DNA of 64,000 bases, taken from contig NZ_SJPT01000014.1 of NCBI RefSeq assembly GCF_007860095.1, forward strand, positions 55,231-119,230. Direction: 5' to 3'. Below the pieces are notes generated by a model. The model did no database searches. It had not been told where the DNA came from and worked only from the letters and a program-made list of their open reading frames with translations. Positions 1 to 7,249 of the stretch are shown piece by piece (the first letter of the stretch is position 1; each line of letters starts with the position of its first letter). This DNA is from Novipirellula galeiformis (GTDB taxonomy: Bacteria; Planctomycetota; Planctomycetia; Pirellulales; Pirellulaceae). A program made the position numbers and the translations under genes.

Positions 1-1
1 A

Positions 2-190
2 GGCAGCTTTTTGGCGGGCATCGGATTCACCATGGCGTTGTTCATTGACGGTTTGGCGTTCGGTGACGAAGGTTTCGATACGGCCAAGACCGGCGTCTTG
101 ATAGGATCAGGTCTCAGCGCCGTGTGCGGTATGGTGCTGTTGCTGGTGATGCTTCCCAAAGCGGGCGTCTCTCGTTCCGAGGCGAGCTAG
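2..190 (+). CDS. nhaA: NhaA-type Na+/H+ antiporter, C-terminal fragment
   Basis: The window opens inside this gene; 62 codons and a TAG stop remain. The translated tail contains [15 protein letters not shown] followed by [14 protein letters not shown]. This matches the conserved last two transmembrane helices of NhaA antiporters, which exchange sodium for protons across the inner membrane. A short basic/polar tail ([11 protein letters not shown]) ends the protein. The N-terminal part, including the sodium-binding aspartates, lies outside the window, so function rests on the C-terminal signature alone. The next plus-strand gene is 620 bases away and is probably a separate transcription unit. 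Confidence 0.72.
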   Translation, partial: GSFLAGIGFTMALFIDGLAFGDEGFDTAKTGVLIGSGLSAVCGMVLLLVMLPKAGVSRSEAS

Positions 191-810
191 AGGTCGCTTG
201 GGGTCGCCGGAATTTGAGTGCCCGCGACCCGCCGTGGTCGAAACGAGCTCGTTGTGTTGGCTTAGCCATGCCGACGATAGTGCCCTAGGGAGTGTTTTTC
301 TACGCCTGGTTTGATGTCGCAGGATTCCCCAGCGACGCGCTGCGGTGGATTGCGCTGCGGTCAATTGGCACGCGCCAGCGATTGCCTCGCTGGCCGTTTG
401 GCTCAGCAAAGGCGGGCCGAAGCCGGCGGGGTGTCGTGATCGACGCGCCAGCCTGTTTGGCGGACGAACGAGTGGAAAAGTCGCTGCGGTTTACGTATGC
501 TGTAGCGCAGAGGGGCGAGCATGACTTCGGCTCTCGACAAGTGTCCCGCCGTCACCCTGTCCTTTGTTTCCGTGTTTACTAGCCTTCGGTTGGTCCGGAT
601 TTTCTTTGCGTCTTCGTTGTTTCCGTCTGCACGTCGTTGGGCGGTGCGATTAGAAGACGCTGTATCGAGAGCCATGGACCGTTAGCAAACTCGTTCGTCT
701 TCGGGAATCGTCTTCGGGAACGAACGATGTTGTCACGCGCATCGAGCGGCCACTTGTGAATTCTAAATGGACACCGTGATCCTTCCTTCACCCTGCAAGA
801 GATACCATCC
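191..810. other. Intergenic region without recognisable gene
   Basis: About 620 bases follow the antiporter tail. Reading frames here are short, overlap one another and lack recognisable motifs or good ribosome-binding sites. The only structure I see is a perfect 13-base tandem duplication (listed separately). It presumably contains the promoter for the beta-helix gene. Confidence 0.5.
695..720. repeat. 13-bp perfect tandem duplication
   Basis: The unit TCGTCTTCGGGAA occurs twice back to back (695-707 and 708-720). It is flanked by CGTTCG on the left and CGAACG on the right, so the duplicated block sits inside a short inverted repeat. It lies about 90 bases before the beta-helix start codon. 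Function unknown. Confidence 0.6.
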
Positions 811-1974
811 ATGCGATTGACCCTGCTCATTTCCGTTTTTACCGTCGGTTGTCAGCTTGGCCTGTTTGCCATCGAAGCAATCGCCAACGAAGCCATTATC
901 GACGCCAGCAAGTTTTCCACGCTTCAGGAAGCTGCCGATGCCGTTCCTGCATCGGGAGGAGTGCTGCAGATCCCACCGGGGACGCATGAGATTAGCGAGC
1001 CGCTGGTGATCAAAACGGGTGACACACGCATCGTTGGGGTCGGCGCCGCGTCGCACATCGTCAATAAGAATACCGAGGGAAAGCCTGCGATTTTGATCCA
1101 AAACCCTGCCTATTCGGGTAAAGTCACGCCTTCGAAAGAGCGTTTGTGGCGAGTCAGCGTCGCCGACTTACGCGTTACCGGAAATGAGAAAAGCGGTGCG
1201 GGAATTGAGGCTCGCTATATCGAAGAGATCATGGTTCATGGCGTGACAAGCAGTTACCACGGTGGCGACGGGTTGCATTTGTATTTCTGTTACGAAGACC
1301 CTCGTGTGAGCGATAATTTGTTCACCTACAACAAAAATTGCGGTGTCTACATCGAGGGCGGACACGACATCATCGTTTCAGCCAATCATTTCGAGGAAAA
1401 CCAGGACGGAGTCCAGTGTATTGATGCCTACAATTTGACGATGACGGGGAATAATCTCGATGACCATTTAGGCAATGGCGTTGTCATCGAGAACACCTAT
1501 GGATCGGTGATCACGGGAAACATGATCGAAGAATGCCAAGGTTGGGCAATGGTGCTGGACCGCGATTGTTATGGCATTACGCTCTCGGCCAACGTGATCG
1601 CGCACGATTTCGCCGGAGGCATTGATCTGCGCGACGCGCATGGTTGTGCGATTTCAGCCAATACCTTCACGATCGTCAAAAATGCGGCCGTCGCGGTACG
1701 AAGTCACTCCGCGAGCATCACGATCAGCGCTAATAATTTTTGCGACACCTGGATCGGAAACGACGCCGAGGGTAAGCCGTTGCAACGACGAAAAAACAAG
1801 CCGACCAAGTTGGAAGCGAACCCCAACGAAGCGACTGGGATTCTATTGGAAAATTGCAAGTCCGTGGTGATCTCAGGCAACTTGTTTTCGCGACTCAGCA
1901 GCGAAGCGGTGACTCAAGTGGGTGAGTGTAAAAAAATCCTGCTCAACGGCAACGGCATGTTCACGGATGAGTGA
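811..1974 (+). CDS. Secreted right-handed parallel beta-helix protein
   Basis: A 387-residue protein with a Sec-type leader (MRLTLLISVFTVGCQLGLF, cleavage probably near residue 26). The mature part starts with a pectate-lyase-3-like segment (ASKFSTLQEAADAVPASGGVLQIPPG), then runs through repeated coils of the type 'ISANxF', 'MTGNNL', 'VITGNMI', 'VISGNLF'. This is the regular pattern of right-handed parallel beta-helix (PbH1/NosD-like) proteins, which include polysaccharide lyases and hydrolases. No catalytic set can be assigned from sequence alone, so the substrate is unknown. It stands alone on the plus strand and converges with the histidine kinase gene. Confidence 0.85.
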   Translation: MRLTLLISVFTVGCQLGLFAIEAIANEAIIDASKFSTLQEAADAVPASGGVLQIPPGTHEISEPLVIKTGDTRIVGVGAASHIVNKNTEGKPAILIQNPAYSGKVTPSKERLWRVSVADLRVTGNEKSGAGIEARYIEEIMVHGVTSSYHGGDGLHLYFCYEDPRVSDNLFTYNKNCGVYIEGGHDIIVSANHFEENQDGVQCIDAYNLTMTGNNLDDHLGNGVVIENTYGSVITGNMIEECQGWAMVLDRDCYGITLSANVIAHDFAGGIDLRDAHGCAISANTFTIVKNAAVAVRSHSASITISANNFCDTWIGNDAEGKPLQRRKNKPTKLEANPNEATGILLENCKSVVISGNLFSRLSSEAVTQVGECKKILLNGNGMFTDE

Positions 1975-2125
1975 GCGGTTGTCATCAGAACGGTCGACGA
2001 AGAAACGCTGGCAGGTTAGTGCGCGATGCGGTCTGCGTAGGAGAGCTCACGCGGACCGGTGAACTCGCTTGGTCCTGCCCTTTTAGGGTGACAGCGTTAA
2101 ACGGGGGCACACCCGCGATTGACTC

Positions 2126-5080
2126 TTAAGCGGGTAAATCATTCAGTTTGAGTTTGAGTTCCTCCGCTAATCGCTCAGCCGCTTCGACAAGCTGAGCGTG
2201 GACTGGTTCGATGTCGTGTTGATCGGTCGAGTGCCCTTGATCTTCGAGTTGTTGAGCCGATTGGACGACCGTGGGAGCGCCGAAATATCCAGCGGCACTT
2301 TTCAGCGTGTGGGCCGCACGCGAGAGTGCATCGGCATCGCCGGAGTCCAGTGCCGCTTGGATTTTGCCGAGCAGTTGTTGTGATTCTGCCAAGTAAACAT
2401 TCGCCAGCTCGCGGGCCATTTCCTCGCTATCACTGGTTTGTTTGAGCGTCCATGCCCAATCGAGTTGCGATCCATCGTCGGCTGGCGACGGCGGGGCTGG
2501 CGACGGCGGGGCTGGCGACGGCGGGGATGGCGACGGCGGGGATGGCGAAGCGGTGGGCGTGGAACGAGAGGTTGGCGGCGTGTCGATCGCGGAGCTCGAT
2601 TTGCTGCACGAGTCCTCCGGGGTGCTCCGAGCGAGGACGCGTTGTAGCTCCAGCGAGTCAAAGGGTTTGGAGATATAGTCATCCATCCCAGCGGCGAGGC
2701 ATCGCTCGCGGTCTCCTTTCATTGCGTTGGCGGTCATCGCGACGATGATGGTGTGTCGGCCGTCCTTCGCTTCCCGTTTTCGGATGGCCGCGGTTGCTTC
2801 GATCCCGTTCATCTCGGGCATCTGGATGTCCATCAAAATCAAGTCAAAGGCTTCGCGTCTCGCTGCTTCCACAGCTTCGCGTCCGTTATTCGCAATCACC
2901 ACCTCGTGTCCCCATTTTTTTAGAAATCCGGTGGCGACGCGCTGATTGACCACGCCGTCTTCGGCCAGCAGGACCTTGCATTGGAACACGGGACGTTGCG
3001 TCGCAGTGGAGCTCTGCGGCGCTGCGTTGGTCGAGTCTGGTTCGGTCACGCCCATCACGTCGAGCACGACGCTGAGTAATTCTGACGCCATCACCGGCTT
3101 GGTCATGAATCGCACAATCCCGGCCTGTTGCAATCGTTTCGGCTCCATCCCGCTGGCCGACGACGATAACATCACAATTTTGATCGGCGACTTGGCATGC
3201 AGACGCGATAACTTCTCAGCGAACTGGATTCCGTCCTGGGTCGGCATGTGATAATCCAATAGGATCAAGCGAAATGGTTCGCCAGCTCGATCCGCGGCAC
3301 GAAACTTCTGCAGCGCTTGTTCGCCGTCGGATGCCAGTTCCGCGTCCAGCTTCCAATGAGCGAGCATCTCCTTCAAGATTCGCCGGTTAGTGGGGTTGTC
3401 GTCAACGACAAGCACGCGAGTGCCCGCAAGCCGTGACAACTCGGCGGGGCGACGTGGTGTTTGATCGGCTGCGATATCGAATTGAACTAAAAAGTGAAAT
3501 GTGGTACCCACGCCGGGAGTGCTTTGTAGCCACACTTGTCCTCCCATCATCTCAATCAACCGTCGCGAGATCGTCAAACCCAAGCCGGTGCCACCGAAGC
3601 GTCGAGTCGTCGAGGAATCGACTTGCGAAAATGCATCAAACACCTTTTTCTGTTTTTCATACGGGATGCCAATTCCGGTATCCCGCACCGTGACGTGCAG
3701 TGAGGCGGTTTCGGTTGTCACATCTTCGCCGCTAACGTTAACAACCACCTCGCCCGCTTCGGTGAACTTGAGTGAGTTGCCAACAAAGTTCACGATGATT
3801 TGCCGCAAGCGTCCCGGGTCACCGACGAGTCGGAAAGGGATCGCGGGATCGATTCGGGCCGCTAACTCGATCCCCTTCTCTTCGGACTTCAACAGGAACA
3901 ACTTCATCGCCTCGCCAACACAATCGCGCAAGTCGAATTCAATCTGCTCCAATTCCAAACGGTCGGCTTCGATTTTCGAGAAATCGAGAATGTCGTTAAG
4001 CAGTCGTAACAGTGAATCGGCGGACTGGCGGATCAAACCCAGGAACTCCTGTTGTTCCTGTCCAAGCTTGGTATCCGAAAGTAGTTCCGCCATGCCGATG
4101 ATGCCGTTCATGGGAGTGCGGATTTCATGGCTCATGTTTGCTAGGAATTCGCTTTTGGCGCGGTTTGCGGATTCCGATTCGATCCGCGCTTCCTGCAGTG
4201 CGGCATCGGTGCGGTTGAGCGACGCCGCGTTCCACCAGATCAACGCACCGAAGACCACGATGTTTGTTAACACGAACAGCGACAACCCCATCAATTGGTC
4301 GAACCAACCTTGTGCTTGGCTCCACCAACACAGCCAACCGATCACGGCGGGAGTGAAGATGGCGGCGGGGAGCATTCGCCGGGCCATCAATCCTCCGGCG
4401 CCCCGGGCCGTCACGATTGACATCAGCCCTTCGGTGGGCCGCACACACAAAATCCCGATACAGAGAATCGCAAAACTGACCGCGGTGTTGAGTGCCATCG
4501 GGATGTAAGCTTTGATGCCAATCAAGCTGACCGAGCTGTAGGCATAGCCAACGATTGCTAACAGCGAGACAAACGCTGCGGATAGCGTCAACCCTTCGGT
4601 CACGTGATGACGCCAGCGCCCGAGAAGGTTCGTGAAAACGATTGCCAGACCACAGAGCAATAGATTCAACGCCGTATTGGGCGCCATGCGGTTGGGGATT
4701 TCGTAGGCATCAAGCTTCGTCGGAAATAGCCATCGATCGGGGCCCCAGTCGAAGTCCTGGTTGTAGCCCAGGATGCGGCCCAGCGCGAGCAAGGCGGCGA
4801 GCGTGGCAAGTGCTATAGCCCAACGTTGTGAAACCGAAATGGATGCCTTCAGCCCGCCAGGGCGTTGCGACAGCCATAGTGCCGTGCCACAGAGCAGAAA
4901 TCCGATCGCGGTACCACCTGGATTCATTGCCACTTTGCCAGGCAGCACGGTTTTGAGCGGCTCGAGATCAAGCGTCCAGCCGATCAGCACGAGCAGACTG
5001 ATCGTGATCACCGCCACGCTTGCGACGCGGGATGCCCGGTGAAATCTTGCGATCAATTTTGGATCGTGAAATTTTCCCAA
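2126..5080 (-). CDS. Membrane hybrid sensor histidine kinase with two receiver domains and Hpt
   Basis: A 984-residue hybrid kinase. Residues about 20-285 form a multi-helix membrane sensor with three related segments beginning MNPGGTA (52), MAPNTA (132) and MALNTA (195). A HisKA domain follows with the phospho-accepting histidine in [12 protein letters not shown] (H318), then HATPase_c with the N box near 431-439, DTGIGIP (468-473) and GGTGLGL (496-502). Two receiver domains carry VVDDN with LLDYHMP (D609) and AEDGVVNQ with LMDIQMP (D751). A Pro/Ser/Ala linker (about 840-868) leads to an Hpt domain with [10 protein letters not shown] (H924). All modules of an intramolecular phosphorelay are present, but no separate output regulator lies nearby. 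The signal sensed is unknown. Confidence 0.93.
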   Translation of the reverse strand: MGKFHDPKLIARFHRASRVASVAVITISLLVLIGWTLDLEPLKTVLPGKVAMNPGGTAIGFLLCGTALWLSQRPGGLKASISVSQRWAIALATLAALLALGRILGYNQDFDWGPDRWLFPTKLDAYEIPNRMAPNTALNLLLCGLAIVFTNLLGRWRHHVTEGLTLSAAFVSLLAIVGYAYSSVSLIGIKAYIPMALNTAVSFAILCIGILCVRPTEGLMSIVTARGAGGLMARRMLPAAIFTPAVIGWLCWWSQAQGWFDQLMGLSLFVLTNIVVFGALIWWNAASLNRTDAALQEARIESESANRAKSEFLANMSHEIRTPMNGIIGMAELLSDTKLGQEQQEFLGLIRQSADSLLRLLNDILDFSKIEADRLELEQIEFDLRDCVGEAMKLFLLKSEEKGIELAARIDPAIPFRLVGDPGRLRQIIVNFVGNSLKFTEAGEVVVNVSGEDVTTETASLHVTVRDTGIGIPYEKQKKVFDAFSQVDSSTTRRFGGTGLGLTISRRLIEMMGGQVWLQSTPGVGTTFHFLVQFDIAADQTPRRPAELSRLAGTRVLVVDDNPTNRRILKEMLAHWKLDAELASDGEQALQKFRAADRAGEPFRLILLDYHMPTQDGIQFAEKLSRLHAKSPIKIVMLSSSASGMEPKRLQQAGIVRFMTKPVMASELLSVVLDVMGVTEPDSTNAAPQSSTATQRPVFQCKVLLAEDGVVNQRVATGFLKKWGHEVVIANNGREAVEAARREAFDLILMDIQMPEMNGIEATAAIRKREAKDGRHTIIVAMTANAMKGDRERCLAAGMDDYISKPFDSLELQRVLARSTPEDSCSKSSSAIDTPPTSRSTPTASPSPPSPSPPSPAPPSPAPPSPADDGSQLDWAWTLKQTSDSEEMARELANVYLAESQQLLGKIQAALDSGDADALSRAAHTLKSAAGYFGAPTVVQSAQQLEDQGHSTDQHDIEPVHAQLVEAAERLAEELKLKLNDLPA
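2481..2548. repeat. 15-bp tandem repeat encoding the Pro/Ser/Ala linker
   Basis: On the plus strand, GCTGGCGACGGCGGG occurs three times (2481-2525). It is followed by a GATGGCGACGGCGGG variant and a partial copy. Inside the kinase gene this encodes repeated [10 protein letters not shown] steps of the flexible linker between the second receiver and the Hpt domain. Such in-frame repeats can change copy number by slippage without a frameshift. Confidence 0.85.
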
Positions 5081-5390
5081 ACGATGAGCCTTTTCAAGAG
5101 ACCTTGCCCGCTATGCTACCATGCCAGCGAAGTGCATGGGGGTTTTGCAAGCACGAATATGACGCCGTTCTGCGGCAACTCGAGGTCGATTCCGGTTCCG
5201 GGAAAAGGACCTCCGACCCGTTGTCACCATCCTGCATGGGGTTTGAGCGAAAAGGATGACGAATCTTCATGCATGATTACATCTGTAGTGAATACGGAAT
5301 ACAATGGTCCCACGACACTGATCTGACGCCCACCTTTATTCGTCATATCAGGTCGCCAGAACACGCGTTGTTGCGGAGGTTCGACGAGAG
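5081..5390. other. Divergent intergenic region
   Basis: About 310 bases separate the kinase (minus) from the small anti-sigma-like gene (plus). It should hold promoters for both directions, but I could not define a convincing promoter pair. A GGAGG stretch 11 bases before the 5391 ATG is a possible ribosome-binding site. Open frames here look spurious. Confidence 0.45.
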
Positions 5391-5714
5391 ATGTCAGGGC
5401 GAAGTAATGATGTGAGCCGAGCTCATGTCGCCGAGCGATTGAGTCGCTTGCTAGAAGAGCTCAGCGATGCGGAGCTCGATCAGCTATCCCGAATCATGGC
5501 GTCGGATGAAGGGCTCTGCAAAGGTGACCCCGATTCGTCATTGGCGGACGAATGTTTGGCAATCGTCGCGAGTGATGAACGCACCATCATTCGGCTTGTT
5601 CGATTGCGTCAATTGCGTTTCGAAGAAGAGAGTCTGGAAGTGGATTTGCTTAACCGTGTGCTCGATCGGGGCGCATTTACGCGTGACGCCGACGGCATGT
5701 CTTTTGATCAATGA
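5391..5714 (+). CDS. Small orphan protein resembling the N-terminal domain of the FecR-type anti-sigma protein
   Basis: A 107-residue soluble protein. Its residues 20-95 align without large gaps to the N-terminus of the FecR/LamG protein at 11016-12704. Shared positions include ASDE-LCK, DE-L-I, R-V-L--LR-E-ES and LN-VLDR. The transmembrane, FecR and LamG parts are missing: translation ends directly after the LNRVLDRG stretch. Its TGA overlaps the ATG of the ceramidase-like gene (ATGA at 5711), so the two are probably translationally coupled. No sigma factor lies immediately upstream. It may be a relic of a duplicated sigma/anti-sigma head or a free-standing soluble regulator. The similarity is seen directly; the function is inferred. 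Confidence 0.72.
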   Translation: MSGRSNDVSRAHVAERLSRLLEELSDAELDQLSRIMASDEGLCKGDPDSSLADECLAIVASDERTIIRLVRLRQLRFEEESLEVDLLNRVLDRGAFTRDADGMSFDQ

Positions 5715-7249
5715 AAGTGGTTCCCATGAAGCGAAATCGTTGGATGATGTGTTCACAAAAAATGAACCGAGCCGGTCACGGCAAGTCTAAAGGGATGCGA
5801 GCCCGATGGTTGAGCGCGGTAGCGGTCATCTTTTGCGCCGCGTGGGGCCAACGTGTGGAAGCGGCCGATGCGGCCGTTTTTAGCGCCGGAGCAGCAAAAG
5901 TCGCGATCACCCCGTCGATGGGGATGCCAATCGTTGGCAATTGGACGAGGCCGACAGTATCGAATATTCACGACGACTTGCACGTTCGTTGTCTTGCGCT
6001 CCATGACGGCAAGACCACGATCGCGTTCGCAATCTGCGACAGCGTGGGGATTCCACGCGAGGTCTATGACGCGGCCAGAAAGTTCATTGATGCTGAGACG
6101 GATGTGCCATCGGCGAATGTCTTGATGTCCGCGACCCATACCCATTCCGGTGTTTCCGCTGGGGGGAGCCGAGAGGTGGATGGCGTCTTGGTGCTCAGCC
6201 CTTACCAGACCTTGGTCGCTCGGCGGATTGCCGACGGCGTGGGGCAAGCGATCGCGCGGATGCAACCCGCTCGAATCGGATGGGGCGGAGTGGAGGAAGC
6301 GTCGGAGGTTCATAACCGCCGTTGGTACGTCAAGGACGCACGCTTGCTTAGCAATCCGTTTGGAGGGGTGGATCAGGTGCGGATGAACCCGCCCGCAGGA
6401 AGTTCCACGTTGATCGAACCTGCCGGGCCAATCGATCCCGAGGTTTCCTTTCTGAGCGTTCAAACGCTCGATGGGAAGCCCCTCGCCCTACTTGCAAACT
6501 ACTCGTTGCACTACGTCGGTGGCGTTCCCGCGGGTGATGTTTCGGCGGACTATTTTGGGGCCTTTGCAGAAAAAATTGGCAAACATCTTGGAGTCGATCC
6601 GGCCGATCAAAGTCAAGAAAATACACCGTTCCTTGGGATCCTGACCAATGGAACGAGCGGGGATATCAATAATATTCCGTTCAAGGATGGAGGGCCGAAG
6701 CATGCGCCGTACGAAAAAATTGAACAGGTCTCGGAGTTGATCGCCAAACGGGTCGCGACCGCGTATCAGTCGATCACGCATCATGATTGGGTCCCTTTGA
6801 CTGCGGCGAGCGAGGAATTAGTCTTGCAGATGCGAAAGCCGGATCCTGAGATGCTACGTTATTTTGCAAGTCTTCAGGACGAAGGACGAGATCCCGCCAG
6901 CATTCACCGGCTTTCGAAAAACTACGCTAAACGCGTGCAATCGCTGGCCGAGGGCCCCGAATCGACGACCGTGTTGCTACAAGCGTTCGGGATTGGTGAT
7001 TTGGGCGTGACCGCTATTCCATTTGAGGTGTTTGTCGAAACGGGCCTGGATCTCAAGGAACGCAACCCCTTTGCCGACTCGTTCACCATCGAACTGGCCA
7101 ACGGCAGCTACGGTTATTTGCCCACGCCTAGGCAGCACAAATTAGGCGGTTACGAAACATGGATGGGAACCAATCGTGTACAACTTGACGCTTCTGAACG
7201 GATATCTGAAGTGTTGTTATCATTGTTAAATAAGATGAGTCAAAAATGA
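5711..7249 (+). CDS. Secreted neutral/alkaline ceramidase-like hydrolase
   Basis: A 512-residue protein with a hydrophobic leader (around MRARWLSAVAVIFCAAWG, residues 29-46). The long N-terminal extension suggests that the true start could be 5726 or 5795, but the ATGA overlap favours 5711. The mature protein resembles the neutral ceramidase N-terminal family: AGAAKVAITPSMG near the start, the metal-site motif SATHTHSG, a second histidine in NYSLHYVGG, and the loop NGTSGDINN corresponding to the nucleophile region. Family members cleave amide bonds of N-acyl lipids, but most planctomycete homologues have no known substrate. It is a close paralogue of 28752-30233. Its stop overlaps the start of the PVC dehydrogenase. 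Confidence 0.82.
   Translation: MKVVPMKRNRWMMCSQKMNRAGHGKSKGMRARWLSAVAVIFCAAWGQRVEAADAAVFSAGAAKVAITPSMGMPIVGNWTRPTVSNIHDDLHVRCLALHDGKTTIAFAICDSVGIPREVYDAARKFIDAETDVPSANVLMSATHTHSGVSAGGSREVDGVLVLSPYQTLVARRIADGVGQAIARMQPARIGWGGVEEASEVHNRRWYVKDARLLSNPFGGVDQVRMNPPAGSSTLIEPAGPIDPEVSFLSVQTLDGKPLALLANYSLHYVGGVPAGDVSADYFGAFAEKIGKHLGVDPADQSQENTPFLGILTNGTSGDINNIPFKDGGPKHAPYEKIEQVSELIAKRVATAYQSITHHDWVPLTAASEELVLQMRKPDPEMLRYFASLQDEGRDPASIHRLSKNYAKRVQSLAEGPESTTVLLQAFGIGDLGVTAIPFEVFVETGLDLKERNPFADSFTIELANGSYGYLPTPRQHKLGGYETWMGTNRVQLDASERISEVLLSLLNKMSQK

Noticed and set aside
292..830. Several overlapping short frames on both strands near the window start
   Set aside because: No leader, domain or ribosome-binding site; Arg-rich composition typical of non-coding GC-rich DNA.
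3501..4508. A 335-residue open frame on the plus strand inside the histidine kinase gene
   Set aside because: It is Ser/Pro/Arg-rich with no motifs, lies wholly within a gene whose domains are unmistakable, and has no ribosome-binding site. A GC-codon-bias shadow.
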